Below are positions 1-7,860 of a stretch of DNA of 52,026 nucleotides, one piece after another; position 1 is the first letter of the stretch, and each line of letters opens with the position of its first letter. Made by a program: the position numbers and the translations under genes. The notes below the pieces were generated by a model. The model saw only the letters and a list, made by a program, of their open reading frames with translations. It made no database searches and was not told the DNA's origin. Source of the DNA: Candidatus Campbelliibacteriota bacterium (lineage in GTDB: Bacteria > Patescibacteriota > Minisyncoccia > Phycocordibacterales > CSBR16-193); contig SLDR01000016.1 in NCBI GenBank assembly GCA_007125155.1, forward strand, positions 1 through 52,026. The letters are read 5' to 3'.

Positions 1-172
1 CCTCATTATCCTCATTATCCGCTTCAATGTGATCAGCCTCATACGTACCGGTCAAGATCAAAGTACCTACCACCATTCCACCGGCAACGAAAAGGGTTGC
101 AATAACAGGAATGCTTTTCATATGGAACCAAAAATACCGCTTACCGATCGCATAAAAGGCAGTATACCTCAT
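1..172 (-). CDS. Partial N-terminal part of a membrane-anchored protein
   Basis: The reading frame runs off the left edge of the window, so only about 57 N-terminal residues are visible. An aromatic/basic stretch is followed by a hydrophobic segment (roughly residues 20-42, core IPVIATLFVAGGMVVGTLIL), then an acidic tail (YEADHIEADNEDNE). This suggests an inner-membrane anchor with an extracytoplasmic acidic region. Two in-frame ATGs are possible, at 172 and 121; the later one gives a more typical short N-terminus before the membrane segment. No family can be named from this fragment. Confidence 0.5.
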   Translation of the reverse strand, partial: MRYTAFYAIGKRYFWFHMKSIPVIATLFVAGGMVVGTLILTGTYEADHIEADNEDNE

Positions 173-342
173 AGATAAATACCGGCCAAGCAGAAGTGGC
201 CCGATACAATGATCTTTCAACCGCAAGCGGATAAACCTGAAAAGCACTGCTTCATTTATTCAAACTGAAATTCATAGATCCGGTTTTTTTAGCCACATAC
301 AATGTTTTTATACCTAATCCGTAAAAAACCTAAACGGAAATG

Positions 343-371
343 TTGACAACAAAGTCTTTTTTGTCATTATT
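343..371 (+). promoter_or_regulatory. Possible promoter upstream of the ATP-grasp gene
   Basis: TTGACA at 343-348 is followed after 17 bases by ATTATT at 366-371, a poor -10 match. Further down, just before the ATP-grasp start, a hairpin GATCTTG (436-442) / CAAGATC (449-455) lies in the presumed leader. The rest of the 295-base gap (173-467) shows nothing else recognisable. Confidence 0.35.
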
Positions 372-467
372 ACACAATGCTGAAAATTTATAACTTTAGT
401 CGAAGTTAAAAACGATGACCTTAAGTTTAAAAATCGATCTTGATCGAGCAAGATCTTAAACTCACAT

Positions 468-1751
468 ATGTCCCACATAACCAGAGAAAAAAACATTATT
501 CTTCTTGTTGCTTTCGGAGTACCTCCGGGCATAAAAGAACTGAAAGAAAGCAAAAAATTAAAAGGTTACAGGTTCGCCCTGCTCCATCAGAAGAAAGTTG
601 TTGCCAAGAAACAACAGGATCTGCTGGAAGAGTTCGACATAGTATTAAGATGTAACCTCGAGTCTCATAAAGCCATTACCAAAGAACTAAAACCCTACGA
701 AGACGAACTTTTGGCCGTAACCTGCCGAGGCGAGGTGAACATTCCCGCATTCCAAAAGGTGATTCCTCATGTGCCTTATCTGATGACCCCTACCACCGAA
801 TCGCTTGAATGGTCGACTAACAAACTTAAGATGCGAAAGCGATTCTCCGCTTACGACGGTTCAATAACTCCGAAATTCATGGTGGTAAAAGACGCCAAGA
901 AAAAAACACTGAAGAATATTGAAGAGGCGGTAGGATTTCCTTTGATCATCAAACCTGTCGGCTTGGCAACAAGCCTCCTGGTAAGTGTCGCCTTTTATAA
1001 AGAAGAGATGGAAACATCCCTAAAACGAACACTTAGAAAGATACAAAAACTTCATAAGGACCTGAACGGAAGAGGCACTCCGGAAATACTGGTCGAACAG
1101 TTCATAGAAGGAAAGATGTACTCTGTTGACGCGCATGTTGGATCAAGAGGGGGGGTGATTTTTAACCCGTTCGTTTATGTAAAGACCGGACACTCCATCG
1201 GATTTGAAGATTTTTTCGCCTACCAAACAATAACACCGACAAAGTTGAACAGAAACAGCATAAAAGAGGCGAAGGAAGTAAGCATAAAGGCGATCAAAGC
1301 CCTCAGGCTTAGGAACGTTACCGCCCATATAGAACTTTTGCAAACGGAAAGCGGATGGAAAGTAATAGAGATCGGACCAAGAATGGGGGGATTCCGACAT
1401 TTGATGTACAAGCTTTCATATGACATAGACGCGGCCGCTAACGATGTCATAACAAGGATCCCGAAGAAGTTCTCGATCCCGAAGAAAGAAAAGGGTCATA
1501 CGGCGGTCTTAAAATTCTACGCCAAAAAAGAGGGACTCATAAAAAGCATAAAAGGAGTAAAGAAGGTTTGCGAACTTAAGTCCTTCCACTCCATCAGGGT
1601 CGGCAAAAAGGTCGGAGACCGGGCCGTATTCGCCAAACACGGCGGAAAAGAGATACTCAGAGTTACTCTCTTCGACCCCGATCGATCTAATCTTCTGGCT
1701 GACATAAGAAGGTGCGAACAGACAATATTCATAGCCACCGATAAAGACTGA
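468..1751 (+). CDS. ATP-grasp domain carboxylate ligase-like protein
   Basis: A 427-residue protein with the ATP-grasp layout: a Rossmann-like N-terminal part, an ATP-binding lysine in PLIIKPVGLAT (about residue 161), a VEQFIEGKMYSVD strand pair (about 207-221), and the metal-binding region AHIELL / VIEIGPRMGG (about 285-307). In ATP-grasp enzymes these segments activate a carboxylate as an acyl-phosphate for attack by an amine or thiol. The usual E-x-N metal motif reads E-I-G-P here, so the asparagine is not obvious. It resembles the biotin carboxylase/PurK/carnosine synthase-like group, but the substrate cannot be inferred. It stands alone upstream of infC with a 150-base gap. Confidence 0.75.
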   Translation: MSHITREKNIILLVAFGVPPGIKELKESKKLKGYRFALLHQKKVVAKKQQDLLEEFDIVLRCNLESHKAITKELKPYEDELLAVTCRGEVNIPAFQKVIPHVPYLMTPTTESLEWSTNKLKMRKRFSAYDGSITPKFMVVKDAKKKTLKNIEEAVGFPLIIKPVGLATSLLVSVAFYKEEMETSLKRTLRKIQKLHKDLNGRGTPEILVEQFIEGKMYSVDAHVGSRGGVIFNPFVYVKTGHSIGFEDFFAYQTITPTKLNRNSIKEAKEVSIKAIKALRLRNVTAHIELLQTESGWKVIEIGPRMGGFRHLMYKLSYDIDAAANDVITRIPKKFSIPKKEKGHTAVLKFYAKKEGLIKSIKGVKKVCELKSFHSIRVGKKVGDRAVFAKHGGKEILRVTLFDPDRSNLLADIRRCEQTIFIATDKD

Positions 1752-1901
1752 CGAGGAATTTATCAAAGTTAGAACCTCGATCAAAAAAACTATCTCGCAA
1801 AAACAAGGTTCGTCTCGAAAAATAGACGTCTATATTGAAAAAAGTCAAAAAAACTGTTAAAGTTCTTCTCACGTGTGTAAGCGTAAAAAATAATTCAAGC
1901 C

Positions 1902-2420
1902 GTGGCAAAGAACTCGACCGTTAAAATAAACAATCAGATAACAGCACCCAAACTACTCGTTGTAGACAAAAACGGAACAAAGTTGGGAGTGCTGTCTTTG
2001 AATGAAGCTCTGAAAAAAGCGGAAGAGGCGGAGTTGGATCTCGTAGAGATAGCTCCCGACACCGAACCCCCCGTTGCAAAGATAATGAGCTACGGAAAGT
2101 ACCAGTACGACCAGAAGAAAAAAGCTCAGAAGGTCAAAACCAAAGCTCATTCGGTTGAAACAAAGGCAATACAGATAAAGCCCAGCACGGGCGAACATGA
2201 CCTTGGTCTCAAAGCAAAAAAGATATCGGAATGGCTCAAAAAGGGAAACAGGGTCAGGGTTGAACTATTCCTGAGAGGGCGTTCCAAATACATGGAAAAA
2301 GATTTTCTTGAAAAACGTCTTCAGAGGGTACTGGATCACGTGGTTGAACCTTATAAAGTGGCCGATGGACCTAAAAAGAGCCCAAAAGGTCTCGCGGTGA
2401 TAATAGAGCGATCCTCTTAG
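1902..2420 (+). CDS. infC: Translation initiation factor IF-3
   Basis: About 172 residues, the normal IF-3 size. The N-terminal domain contains NNQITAPKLLVVDKNGTKLGV, followed by a lysine-rich linker (SYGKYQYDQKKKAQK) and a C-terminal domain with the conserved EHDLGLKAKKISEWLKKGNRVRVELFLRGR block. IF-3 binds the 30S subunit and proofreads initiator tRNA and start codon. The chosen start is GTG at 1902. An in-frame ATT lies at 1893-1895, after an in-frame stop at 1884-1886; AUU starts are used for IF-3 autoregulation in other bacteria, so it is a real alternative. infC-rpmI-rplT is the classic operon order. Confidence 0.95.
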   Translation: MAKNSTVKINNQITAPKLLVVDKNGTKLGVLSLNEALKKAEEAELDLVEIAPDTEPPVAKIMSYGKYQYDQKKKAQKVKTKAHSVETKAIQIKPSTGEHDLGLKAKKISEWLKKGNRVRVELFLRGRSKYMEKDFLEKRLQRVLDHVVEPYKVADGPKKSPKGLAVIIERSS

Positions 2421-2475
2421 CAAGATCCTCTCCAAGAAGATAAAGGGTTGAAAAAAAAACCGATCTGTGTAATAC

Positions 2476-2685
2476 TTGGCAATCAATATGAAGAATAATA
2501 AATCATTTTCACAGCGAATAAAGGTAACAAAAACGGGAAAAATGCTGCGTCGACCGACGGGACAGAACCACTTCAACTCAAAAGATTCCTCGGAAAAAAG
2601 AATGAGAAAAAGAGGTCTTAAAGATGTTTCTTTCGGAACCCGTATAAAGAGAAGGTTTTTGCCCGGAACATCAAAGAAAAAATAA
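2476..2685 (+). CDS. rpmI: 50S ribosomal protein L35
   Basis: A 69-residue basic protein with the L35 pattern (KSFSQRIKVTKTGKMLRR, then the HFNSKDSSEKRMRKRGL region). TTG at 2476 gives MAINMKNNK, which aligns with the MPKMKTHK-type start of the family; ATG at 2488 would remove that N-terminus. No Shine-Dalgarno precedes either. It sits 55 bases after infC and 9 bases before rplT. Confidence 0.9.
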   Translation: MAINMKNNKSFSQRIKVTKTGKMLRRPTGQNHFNSKDSSEKRMRKRGLKDVSFGTRIKRRFLPGTSKKK

Positions 2686-2694
2686 GATTCGATC

Positions 2695-3042
2695 ATGACA
2701 AGGGTAAAAAAATCAATAAACGCAATAAAATCAAGACGCTCGATCCTTAAAAAGACAAAAGGATACAGGTTCGACAGGTCACGCAAAAAGAGAGCGGCAC
2801 GGGAAGCGATCTCACACGGGGCGGTATATTCATTTGATCACAGGAGGGACAAAAAGGGCGATTTCAGGAGATTGTGGAACATAAGAATAAATGCGGCGGT
2901 AAGAAAACACGATCTTTCTTACAGTGGCTTCATTCACTCTCTGGCAGAAAGAAATATAATCGTAAACAGAAAAATGCTATCCGAAATAGCGAAAGAAGAA
3001 CCGAAAGCATTCGAAAGGATAGTAAAACACGTTACGTCTTAA
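2695..3042 (+). CDS. rplT: 50S ribosomal protein L20
   Basis: 115 residues, the typical L20 length. It begins MTRVKKSINAIKSRRSILKK, has the basic segment RSRKKRAAREAI, and carries the conserved C-terminal LNRKMLSEIA-type helix (here NRKMLSEIAKEEP). L20 is an early 50S assembly protein and in several bacteria represses its own operon. It is the last gene of the infC-rpmI-rplT operon and is followed by a rho-independent terminator. Confidence 0.95.
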   Translation: MTRVKKSINAIKSRRSILKKTKGYRFDRSRKKRAAREAISHGAVYSFDHRRDKKGDFRRLWNIRINAAVRKHDLSYSGFIHSLAERNIIVNRKMLSEIAKEEPKAFERIVKHVTS

Positions 3043-3067
3043 AAACCGAACATCAAAAGCAACCCCC

Positions 3068-3096
3068 GCCCTTCAAAATAAAGAAGGGCTTTTTTA
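3068..3096. terminator. Rho-independent terminator after rplT
   Basis: Stem GCCCTTC (3068-3074) / GAAGGGC (3083-3089) with an A-rich loop and a T-run on the plus strand. It separates rplT from the convergent membrane-protein gene and could stop transcription from either side. Confidence 0.8.
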
Positions 3097-3579
3097 ATTT
3101 TGATCAGTCTGGTTGAGAAAAGGCTCGCCAATACCACCCGGACCACCGGCCTCCTCTTTATCCGGTAGAAATTTTGTCGAACCGGAAAAAGAAAGAAAAG
3201 CCAAAGTTCCACCTAATAGACCGGCCGTTACGTCACCGAATGTGTCCATCCAGTATATCCGCCCCATGGAAGGGTCAACATTCCCTATGTAAAACTCAAA
3301 CAGCTCCCATAAAACAGCTACCGCCATGACACAGAAAAAAACCGTAAGGAATCGTTTTTTATAGGAAGCAAGGGAAGAATGCCTTCGAAGGATCCACATG
3401 ATCAATGTGGCCACCCAAAAACCGCCTAAAAGATGCATTATGACGTCCAGCCACCAATAAAACCAGTAAAGATAAAAAAGGGTCGCAAAAACGTGAAAAA
3501 GTATCAGCAAAAAACCTCCGACAAATAAAATAATGCCCGAAAGACGATCGTTATCTTTTGATTTTATCTTTAAAAACAA
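3094..3579 (-). CDS. Small multi-pass membrane protein, YjdF/VanZ-like pattern
   Basis: 161 residues with about four membrane segments. Polar residues are conserved in the helices: WWLDVIMHLLGGFW (about 41-54), VLWELFEFYIGN (about 89-100) and DTFGDVTAGLLGG (about 113-125). D-x3-H-x2-G, W-E-x2-E and D-x3-D-x2-x-G spacing is typical of the DUF2238/YjdF and VanZ-like membrane families, whose biochemical role is unclear. The tail is short and hydrophilic. It is convergent with rplT across the shared terminator. Function unknown. Confidence 0.65.
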   Translation of the reverse strand: MFLKIKSKDNDRLSGIILFVGGFLLILFHVFATLFYLYWFYWWLDVIMHLLGGFWVATLIMWILRRHSSLASYKKRFLTVFFCVMAVAVLWELFEFYIGNVDPSMGRIYWMDTFGDVTAGLLGGTLAFLSFSGSTKFLPDKEEAGGPGGIGEPFLNQTDQN

Positions 3580-3673
3580 TGAGATTCTAATTACGGACTT
3601 GATAAAACTTGATGAAAAAACTCAAACCCAAGTATTAAAAGATCCTATAGAAAATATAAATGCTCTATCTAAC

Positions 3674-3823
3674 TTACATTGAGCCCCTTATTGAACTTTC
3701 TTCTTTATCTTCCGTGCAACAACAACTTTCTAAAGCAATCTCTAAAAGCAAGTCCAATAAGGGGCCATTTGAAATATCGCCTCGACCCTGAAAGTCAAGT
3801 GGGTTCTTACAACCTGCGTTCAT
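3674..3823 (-). CDS. Small Cys-containing ORF, 49 codons, unknown function
   Basis: An open frame of 49 codons from ATG at 3823 to TAA at 3674, preceded at ideal distance by GGAAAGGAG (five bases between GGAG and ATG). That is one of the best ribosome binding sites in the window. The peptide starts MNAGCKNPLDFQGRGD, continues with a leucine-rich helix-like stretch (PLLDLLLEIALES), then Cys-Cys-Cys at residues 34-36, and ends hydrophilic. Inside the frame an 11-base inverted repeat (GCCCCTTATTG, 3683-3693, with CAATAAGGGGC, 3755-3765) could fold the mRNA. Upstream, GATCTTGA/TCAAGATC could form a leader stem. I do not recognise a family; the three cysteines could bind metal or be modified, but that is a guess. 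Confidence 0.5.
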   Translation of the reverse strand: MNAGCKNPLDFQGRGDISNGPLLDLLLEIALESCCCTEDKEESSIRGSM

Positions 3824-3994
3824 CAGTACTCCTTTCCCGATCTTGAATTGTCGAAACCGAGGAAGGGTTCATCAAAACGAGGTGATATCAAGATCCCTTG
3901 CGATTGGCGTCTAAGGAATATTTCAAACAACCCACACACATATACTATCACACAAACCGCCCTTGTGAAACAAAGGTCATAAAACGCACAACAG

Positions 3995-4026
3995 AAAAAA
4001 ACAACAGCCCGGTTTTACGGGCTGTT
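3995..4026 (-). terminator. Strong rho-independent terminator
   Basis: On the minus strand AACAGCCCG (4026-4018) pairs with CGGGCTGTT (4011-4003) around a six-base loop and is followed by G and seven Ts. It ends the structured RNA and/or the ndk transcript. Confidence 0.85.
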
Positions 4027-4142
4027 GGAAAGGTCAACAGGATTGAAGTGCTTGCCCTAGCAAAATGCTAGGTGGGTGCCTGCACTTAAAATCGTTCAGA
4101 ACTCCTCCTCAACCTTGGGATACCAAAACTGGGGAGGAGCTC
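3995..4142 (-). ncRNA. Structured RNA: ndk 3' UTR or independent small RNA
   Basis: Two long hairpins precede a terminator. Hairpin 1 pairs 4133-4142 with 4099-4108 and, inside it, 4123-4131 with 4110-4118 around a four-base loop. Hairpin 2 pairs AAGTGC/GCACTT (4046-4051, 4082-4087) with an inner CCTAGCA/TGCTAGG stem. In hairpin 1 the imperfect pairs are G-U wobbles when read on the minus strand but A-C mismatches on the plus strand, so the minus-strand RNA is the one that folds. It lies 140-290 bases downstream of ndk. It does not match my recollection of RNase P RNA, tmRNA, 6S or SRP RNA. Confidence 0.5.
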
Positions 4143-4281
4143 TTCACAACATAAGGATATAAGGCTCCCTTTTTTTGTGCACCAAATAAGGACAAGCGTT
4201 ATCAATCCTGCTTTTAATAATAGATACTTATGAACAAACAAATCAAGTCCTTAAGTGGAAAAGCTGTTTACAAAATGTTAA

Positions 4282-4887
4282 TTACTCCAAAAGACCGTCT
4301 AAATTAACGTCATAAAGGATAGACTCCTGCACAAGCCTGTACTGCATTATTTCCTTATCTTCAAACCATAAAGGTATCTCCTTTTCGGCTTCTTCGGGAT
4401 TTCCGGAAGCGTGGATAAGATTTCTTATCGCTCGACCGTCGGAATCAGCCATAGAGTAAGAGTCGAGAACATAGTCACCCCGGATCGTACCGACATCGGA
4501 AGTTCTCGGCTCCGTACCTCCGGTCGCTTTCCTCACCAATTCTACGGCATGTGCACCCTGCCATATCATTGCCACCACCGGACTGCAGGTCATGTAGTTT
4601 TTAAGTCTCTTAACGACACTGTCGCCAACGACCTCGGGATCATTTGAAGGAGGTGTCTCTCCTTTTGTCTTATAACTCTCAATAGCCTTGGCCCCGACCT
4701 TCTTTTTAAAATCCGGATCGACCGAATAGTGTCTTTCTATAAGATCCTCCGACGGGAGGATCATTTTTATAGCTATGGCCTTTAGGCCGCTCTGTTCATA
4801 TCTCTTTATTATCTCTCCGATCAGTGAACGTTGAACACCGTCCGGCTTGATGATCACCAATGTTCTTTCTTTGCTATAATGATCCAT
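4282..4887 (-). CDS. ndk: Nucleoside diphosphate kinase, long form
   Basis: Transfers the gamma-phosphate between nucleoside triphosphates and diphosphates through a phosphohistidine. Visible landmarks are the N-terminal ERTLVIIKPDGVQR (Lys14), GTIRGDY (about 133-139) and the active-site NLIHASG with His159, followed by AEKEIPLWF. At 201 residues it is about 55-60 longer than standard bacterial enzymes: extra sequence lies around residues 58-95 and between GTIRGDY and the active-site His (about 140-153). All catalytic landmarks are kept, so it should be active. It appears monocistronic. Confidence 0.93.
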   Translation of the reverse strand: MDHYSKERTLVIIKPDGVQRSLIGEIIKRYEQSGLKAIAIKMILPSEDLIERHYSVDPDFKKKVGAKAIESYKTKGETPPSNDPEVVGDSVVKRLKNYMTCSPVVAMIWQGAHAVELVRKATGGTEPRTSDVGTIRGDYVLDSYSMADSDGRAIRNLIHASGNPEEAEKEIPLWFEDKEIMQYRLVQESILYDVNLDGLLE

Positions 4888-4905
4888 GTTGATTTTTTAA
4901 TGCTA

Positions 4906-4934
4906 TTTATAAATATTAAACTTGATAGGAGCAA
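4906..4934 (-). promoter_or_regulatory. Possible ndk promoter
   Basis: On the minus strand TTGCTC (4934-4929) is followed after 17 bases by TATAAA (4911-4906), 18 bases before the ndk start. A GCAAATT/AATTTGC inverted repeat (4931-4937, 4951-4957) overlaps the -35. Nothing else is evident in the 4888-5146 gap. Confidence 0.4.
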
Positions 4935-5146
4935 ATTTCCAACCGCCCGGAATTTGCCAATTTCACCGATCACGAGAGGAACTTGGCTAGATCGAATATA
5001 TTATCAACTTCTTTACATATGATGTTCCTCCCGCGGATAATATGCTCAACATTTTAGCAAATAAATATATTTCCTCAAAATAAGAACGGGGTTCATTTTC
5101 AAAAAAGTATGTCGTGGGCGGTATTTAAAAATTCCAATATGGCGTC

Positions 5147-5920
5147 TCAATCACCCGTAAGGATCTTTACACCTTCGTCCGTAACGGCTACCGAATGCTC
5201 CCAGTGGGCAGAAGGGGCTCCCTCCTTCGTGGCGTAGGTAAATCCGTTATCTAAAAGAATAATGTCACCGGAGCCTGTGGTTAGCATGGGTTCTATGGCA
5301 ATGACCAAGCCTTCAACAAGACGGTGACCCGTGCCTTTTTTATTAACATTGGGCACAAAAGGGTCTTCATGAACGGAATATCCCACCCCGTGACCGGATA
5401 GATGCTTTACCACCGAAAAAGAGGTCTCGTTGCGTACAAAAAAAGAAATGGCGGCGCCTATATCACCCACATAACCTCCGGGCCTCATTGCTTCAATACC
5501 TTTATATAAAGCTTCTCTGGTGCTCCAGTTCAAATTATTTTTTTCCTTCGAACAACGGCCCACGCAGACGGTAACAGCCGCATCGGTAACCAAGACCCCG
5601 TCTGAAAGCCCTATGTCTATACTGACCATGTCGCCCTCTTTAAAGGTTCTGGGGTTCTCATTGGGTACCCCGTGAACTATCTCCTCGTTGACCGAAACGC
5701 AGGTAAGTGCCGGATATGGGCGGATCGCTCCCTTTGGCCTGTAATTGAGAAAAGCGGGTCTTAAACCCGCCTCTTCCACAAGCTTGATCGCTCTATCTTC
5801 TATGTCTTCAGTTGTTCTATCAGGTAAACATGTCTCTCCCAGGGTACGAAGGATCTCATTGTGTATTTTCCCTATCTCACGTAATTTAACTATATCTTCT
5901 TTTGTCTTAATTTTTATCAT
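5147..5920 (-). CDS. map: Methionine aminopeptidase, type I
   Basis: 257 residues with the full pita-bread metal site: Asp102 (SIDIG), Asp113 (TDAAV), His177 (GHGVG), Glu210 (IEPM) and Glu241 (EHSV), plus substrate-side His83 (VHGVP). It removes the initiator methionine from nascent chains. It overlaps the end of adk by 14 bases, and the secY-adk-map order is the classic end of the spc operon. Unlike most genes here it has a ribosome binding site (AGAGGAG just upstream of ATG 5920). Confidence 0.95.
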   Translation of the reverse strand: MIKIKTKEDIVKLREIGKIHNEILRTLGETCLPDRTTEDIEDRAIKLVEEAGLRPAFLNYRPKGAIRPYPALTCVSVNEEIVHGVPNENPRTFKEGDMVSIDIGLSDGVLVTDAAVTVCVGRCSKEKNNLNWSTREALYKGIEAMRPGGYVGDIGAAISFFVRNETSFSVVKHLSGHGVGYSVHEDPFVPNVNKKGTGHRLVEGLVIAIEPMLTTGSGDIILLDNGFTYATKEGAPSAHWEHSVAVTDEGVKILTGD

Positions 5921-6533
5921 TTTCTCCTCTCAACGTTTTTCCAACGATCTCCCTATGAACCTCATCCGGGTCTTGTTCTCCGTTAACGGATACAAAATTA
6001 ACACTTTCGCTTTTTCTGAAAAATTCAATGGAAGGTACAACATTCTCTTCGTACCACTCCAGTCTGTCTTTGATTTTTTCTTCGGTATCATCGATCCTAC
6101 CCCTTTTTTTCAAACGTTCCATTACACACTCCGGAGAAACATCAATGTATACAACAAAAGGTTTTACACATTTATAAAACCTCAGAGCTTCCTCCAGAAT
6201 GGGAGACTCTCTTAACCTTCTAGCTATACCGTCAAATACAAGACTTTCATTTCCGGTGTATTTTTTTATCAAAAAATCGGACCACATCCATACCGGCAAA
6301 AAAGCGGGAAGGAGACCTCCGTTATCGATCACCTCTTTCACAAGATCGGCCGAGTGGTCTTCATTTTCTGCAATAAATTCACGAAAAAGTCTTCCGGTTT
6401 CTATGTAGAGAACCTCTCTTTCCGGAGATATTTCTTTCAAGTGAGTTATCATCCTTTGGGACTGAACACCCTTTCCCGACCCGGAACGACCGAAAAAACA
6501 AAAAACATGGGGTCCTTCCTTATTTATTTGCAT
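5907..6533 (-). CDS. adk: Adenylate kinase-like NMP kinase
   Basis: 208 residues with a P-loop GRSGSGKG (15-22), an NMP-binding part containing ETGRLFREFI, and a lid-region GRIDDTEEKIKDRL with the conserved arginines. Adenylate kinase makes 2 ADP from ATP and AMP; position between secY and map supports adk. The sequence is divergent: the usual P-loop PGxGKGTQ reads GRSGSGKGVQ, and the DGxPR motif reads VFDGIARRLRE, so another nucleoside monophosphate specificity is possible. No zinc-lid cysteines are present. Confidence 0.85.
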   Translation of the reverse strand: MQINKEGPHVFCFFGRSGSGKGVQSQRMITHLKEISPEREVLYIETGRLFREFIAENEDHSADLVKEVIDNGGLLPAFLPVWMWSDFLIKKYTGNESLVFDGIARRLRESPILEEALRFYKCVKPFVVYIDVSPECVMERLKKRGRIDDTEEKIKDRLEWYEENVVPSIEFFRKSESVNFVSVNGEQDPDEVHREIVGKTLRGENDKN

Positions 6534-6551
6534 AAAATAAAAAGTGCACTA

Positions 6552-7826
6552 TTAATACTCCCTCAAAGTTATCTGAGCGTCTATCTTTTTTATCAGATCG
6601 GTAACCACGACCACGGTAATAAGAAGCGCCGTTCCACCTATGGCCAATGCTTCTATACCCGTAATAGCACGCATGGCAAGCGGTAGAACCGCCACAGCTC
6701 CCAGGAATAAAGCTCCGACCAAGGTGATCCTGGTGACGATATTACCGATGTACTCGGAAGTTGGTTCACCGGGCCTTATTCCCGGCACGAAAGCCCCTCC
6801 TTTTTGAAGGTTCCCGGCGATTGACTTCGGATCAAAGGTAATAGCTACATAGAAGAAAGTAAACCCGAAAACAAGAGCAAAATATATACCGGCATAAACC
6901 CACCCGTTCTCCAAGAAAACAATAACGGAGTCCGAAACGGAGGCCACAATGGCATTGTCAACATTCCTTAAAAATTCAAATATCATCTGAGGAAAGAGAA
7001 GGATCGAGAGCGCAAATATGATCGGGATAACTCCTCCCTGATTAAGCCTTAAGGGCAAATAAGTGGATATTCCGCTTCGCATCTTCTCACCTCTAACTCT
7101 TTTGGCATAAGTGACGGGGACCGGACGTTCCGCCTCGGTCACCAGAACGACACCAAAGACCACAACCGCCGCAACCGCAAGAAATCCCAAATAAAGTGGG
7201 ATCTGGCCCGGATCAAAATCAAATAACCTCTCCGCAACTATTCCCGGAAGACTGGCCACGATTCCGGCAAATATGAGAAGAGAAACGCCGTTACCGATCC
7301 CATACTGGGTTATCAATTCGCCTATCCACATAAGGAGAACCGATCCTGCGGCTATCACAATAACACTGGTCACCATTCCGAAGGTGTCCAGCTGAGGAAG
7401 AATGCCCTCTCTCGTCAACAGGGTCAAGAATCCGAATGCCTGTATAAGTGCCAAAGGAACCGTTAACATCCTGGAATATTGAACAAATTTCCTTTTTCCG
7501 GCTTCACCCTCCTCATGATATAAAGACTTGAGTTTGGGGGACATTACGGTCATCAATTGCATGATAATGCTTGCTGTAATGAAGGGCCCGACACCGAGCA
7601 TCACGATAGAAAAGTTGGAAAGACCTCCTCCTGAAAATATATCAAGAAGGCCGAAAAACTGTTGACTCTCCAAAAAACGAGCCAATCCTTGAGCGTCAAC
7701 ACCCGGAATGGGAATGGCTCGCAAGATCGTGAACAGGACGAGTCCGCTTAAGAGGAAAAATATACGCTGTCGCAGATTTTCGTCAGAAAATACAAAACTT
7801 AACTTTTGAAAAAAAACTGTTAACAT
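6552..7826 (-). CDS. secY: Protein translocase subunit SecY
   Basis: 424 residues with ten membrane segments. Landmarks include RIFFLLSGLVLFTILRAIPIPGVD at the first helix, GVGPFITASIIMQLM after the plug region, the cytoplasmic loop GEAGKRKFVQYSRMLT, and GIRPGEPTSEYI before the last helices. SecY is the channel of the Sec system, which exports the pilins, lipoprotein and secreted proteins encoded elsewhere in the window. It follows rplO after a 34-base gap and precedes adk by 18 bases. Confidence 0.97.
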   Translation of the reverse strand: MLTVFFQKLSFVFSDENLRQRIFFLLSGLVLFTILRAIPIPGVDAQGLARFLESQQFFGLLDIFSGGGLSNFSIVMLGVGPFITASIIMQLMTVMSPKLKSLYHEEGEAGKRKFVQYSRMLTVPLALIQAFGFLTLLTREGILPQLDTFGMVTSVIVIAAGSVLLMWIGELITQYGIGNGVSLLIFAGIVASLPGIVAERLFDFDPGQIPLYLGFLAVAAVVVFGVVLVTEAERPVPVTYAKRVRGEKMRSGISTYLPLRLNQGGVIPIIFALSILLFPQMIFEFLRNVDNAIVASVSDSVIVFLENGWVYAGIYFALVFGFTFFYVAITFDPKSIAGNLQKGGAFVPGIRPGEPTSEYIGNIVTRITLVGALFLGAVAVLPLAMRAITGIEALAIGGTALLITVVVVTDLIKKIDAQITLREY

Positions 7827-7860
7827 GTGAATTCTTCTTTTTTTATAAAGCGGTAATATC

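Noticed and set aside
2265-2786. A 173-codon minus-strand frame antisense to infC-rpmI-rplT
   Set aside because: Lies wholly opposite three well-supported ribosomal or factor genes and has no recognisable motif.
3995-4180. RNase P RNA, tmRNA, 6S RNA or SRP RNA as identity of the structured RNA
   Set aside because: None of the conserved cores (such as GAGGAAAGTCC for RNase P, a tag frame ending in a stop with tRNA-like ends for tmRNA, or the SRP tetraloop domain) is visible.
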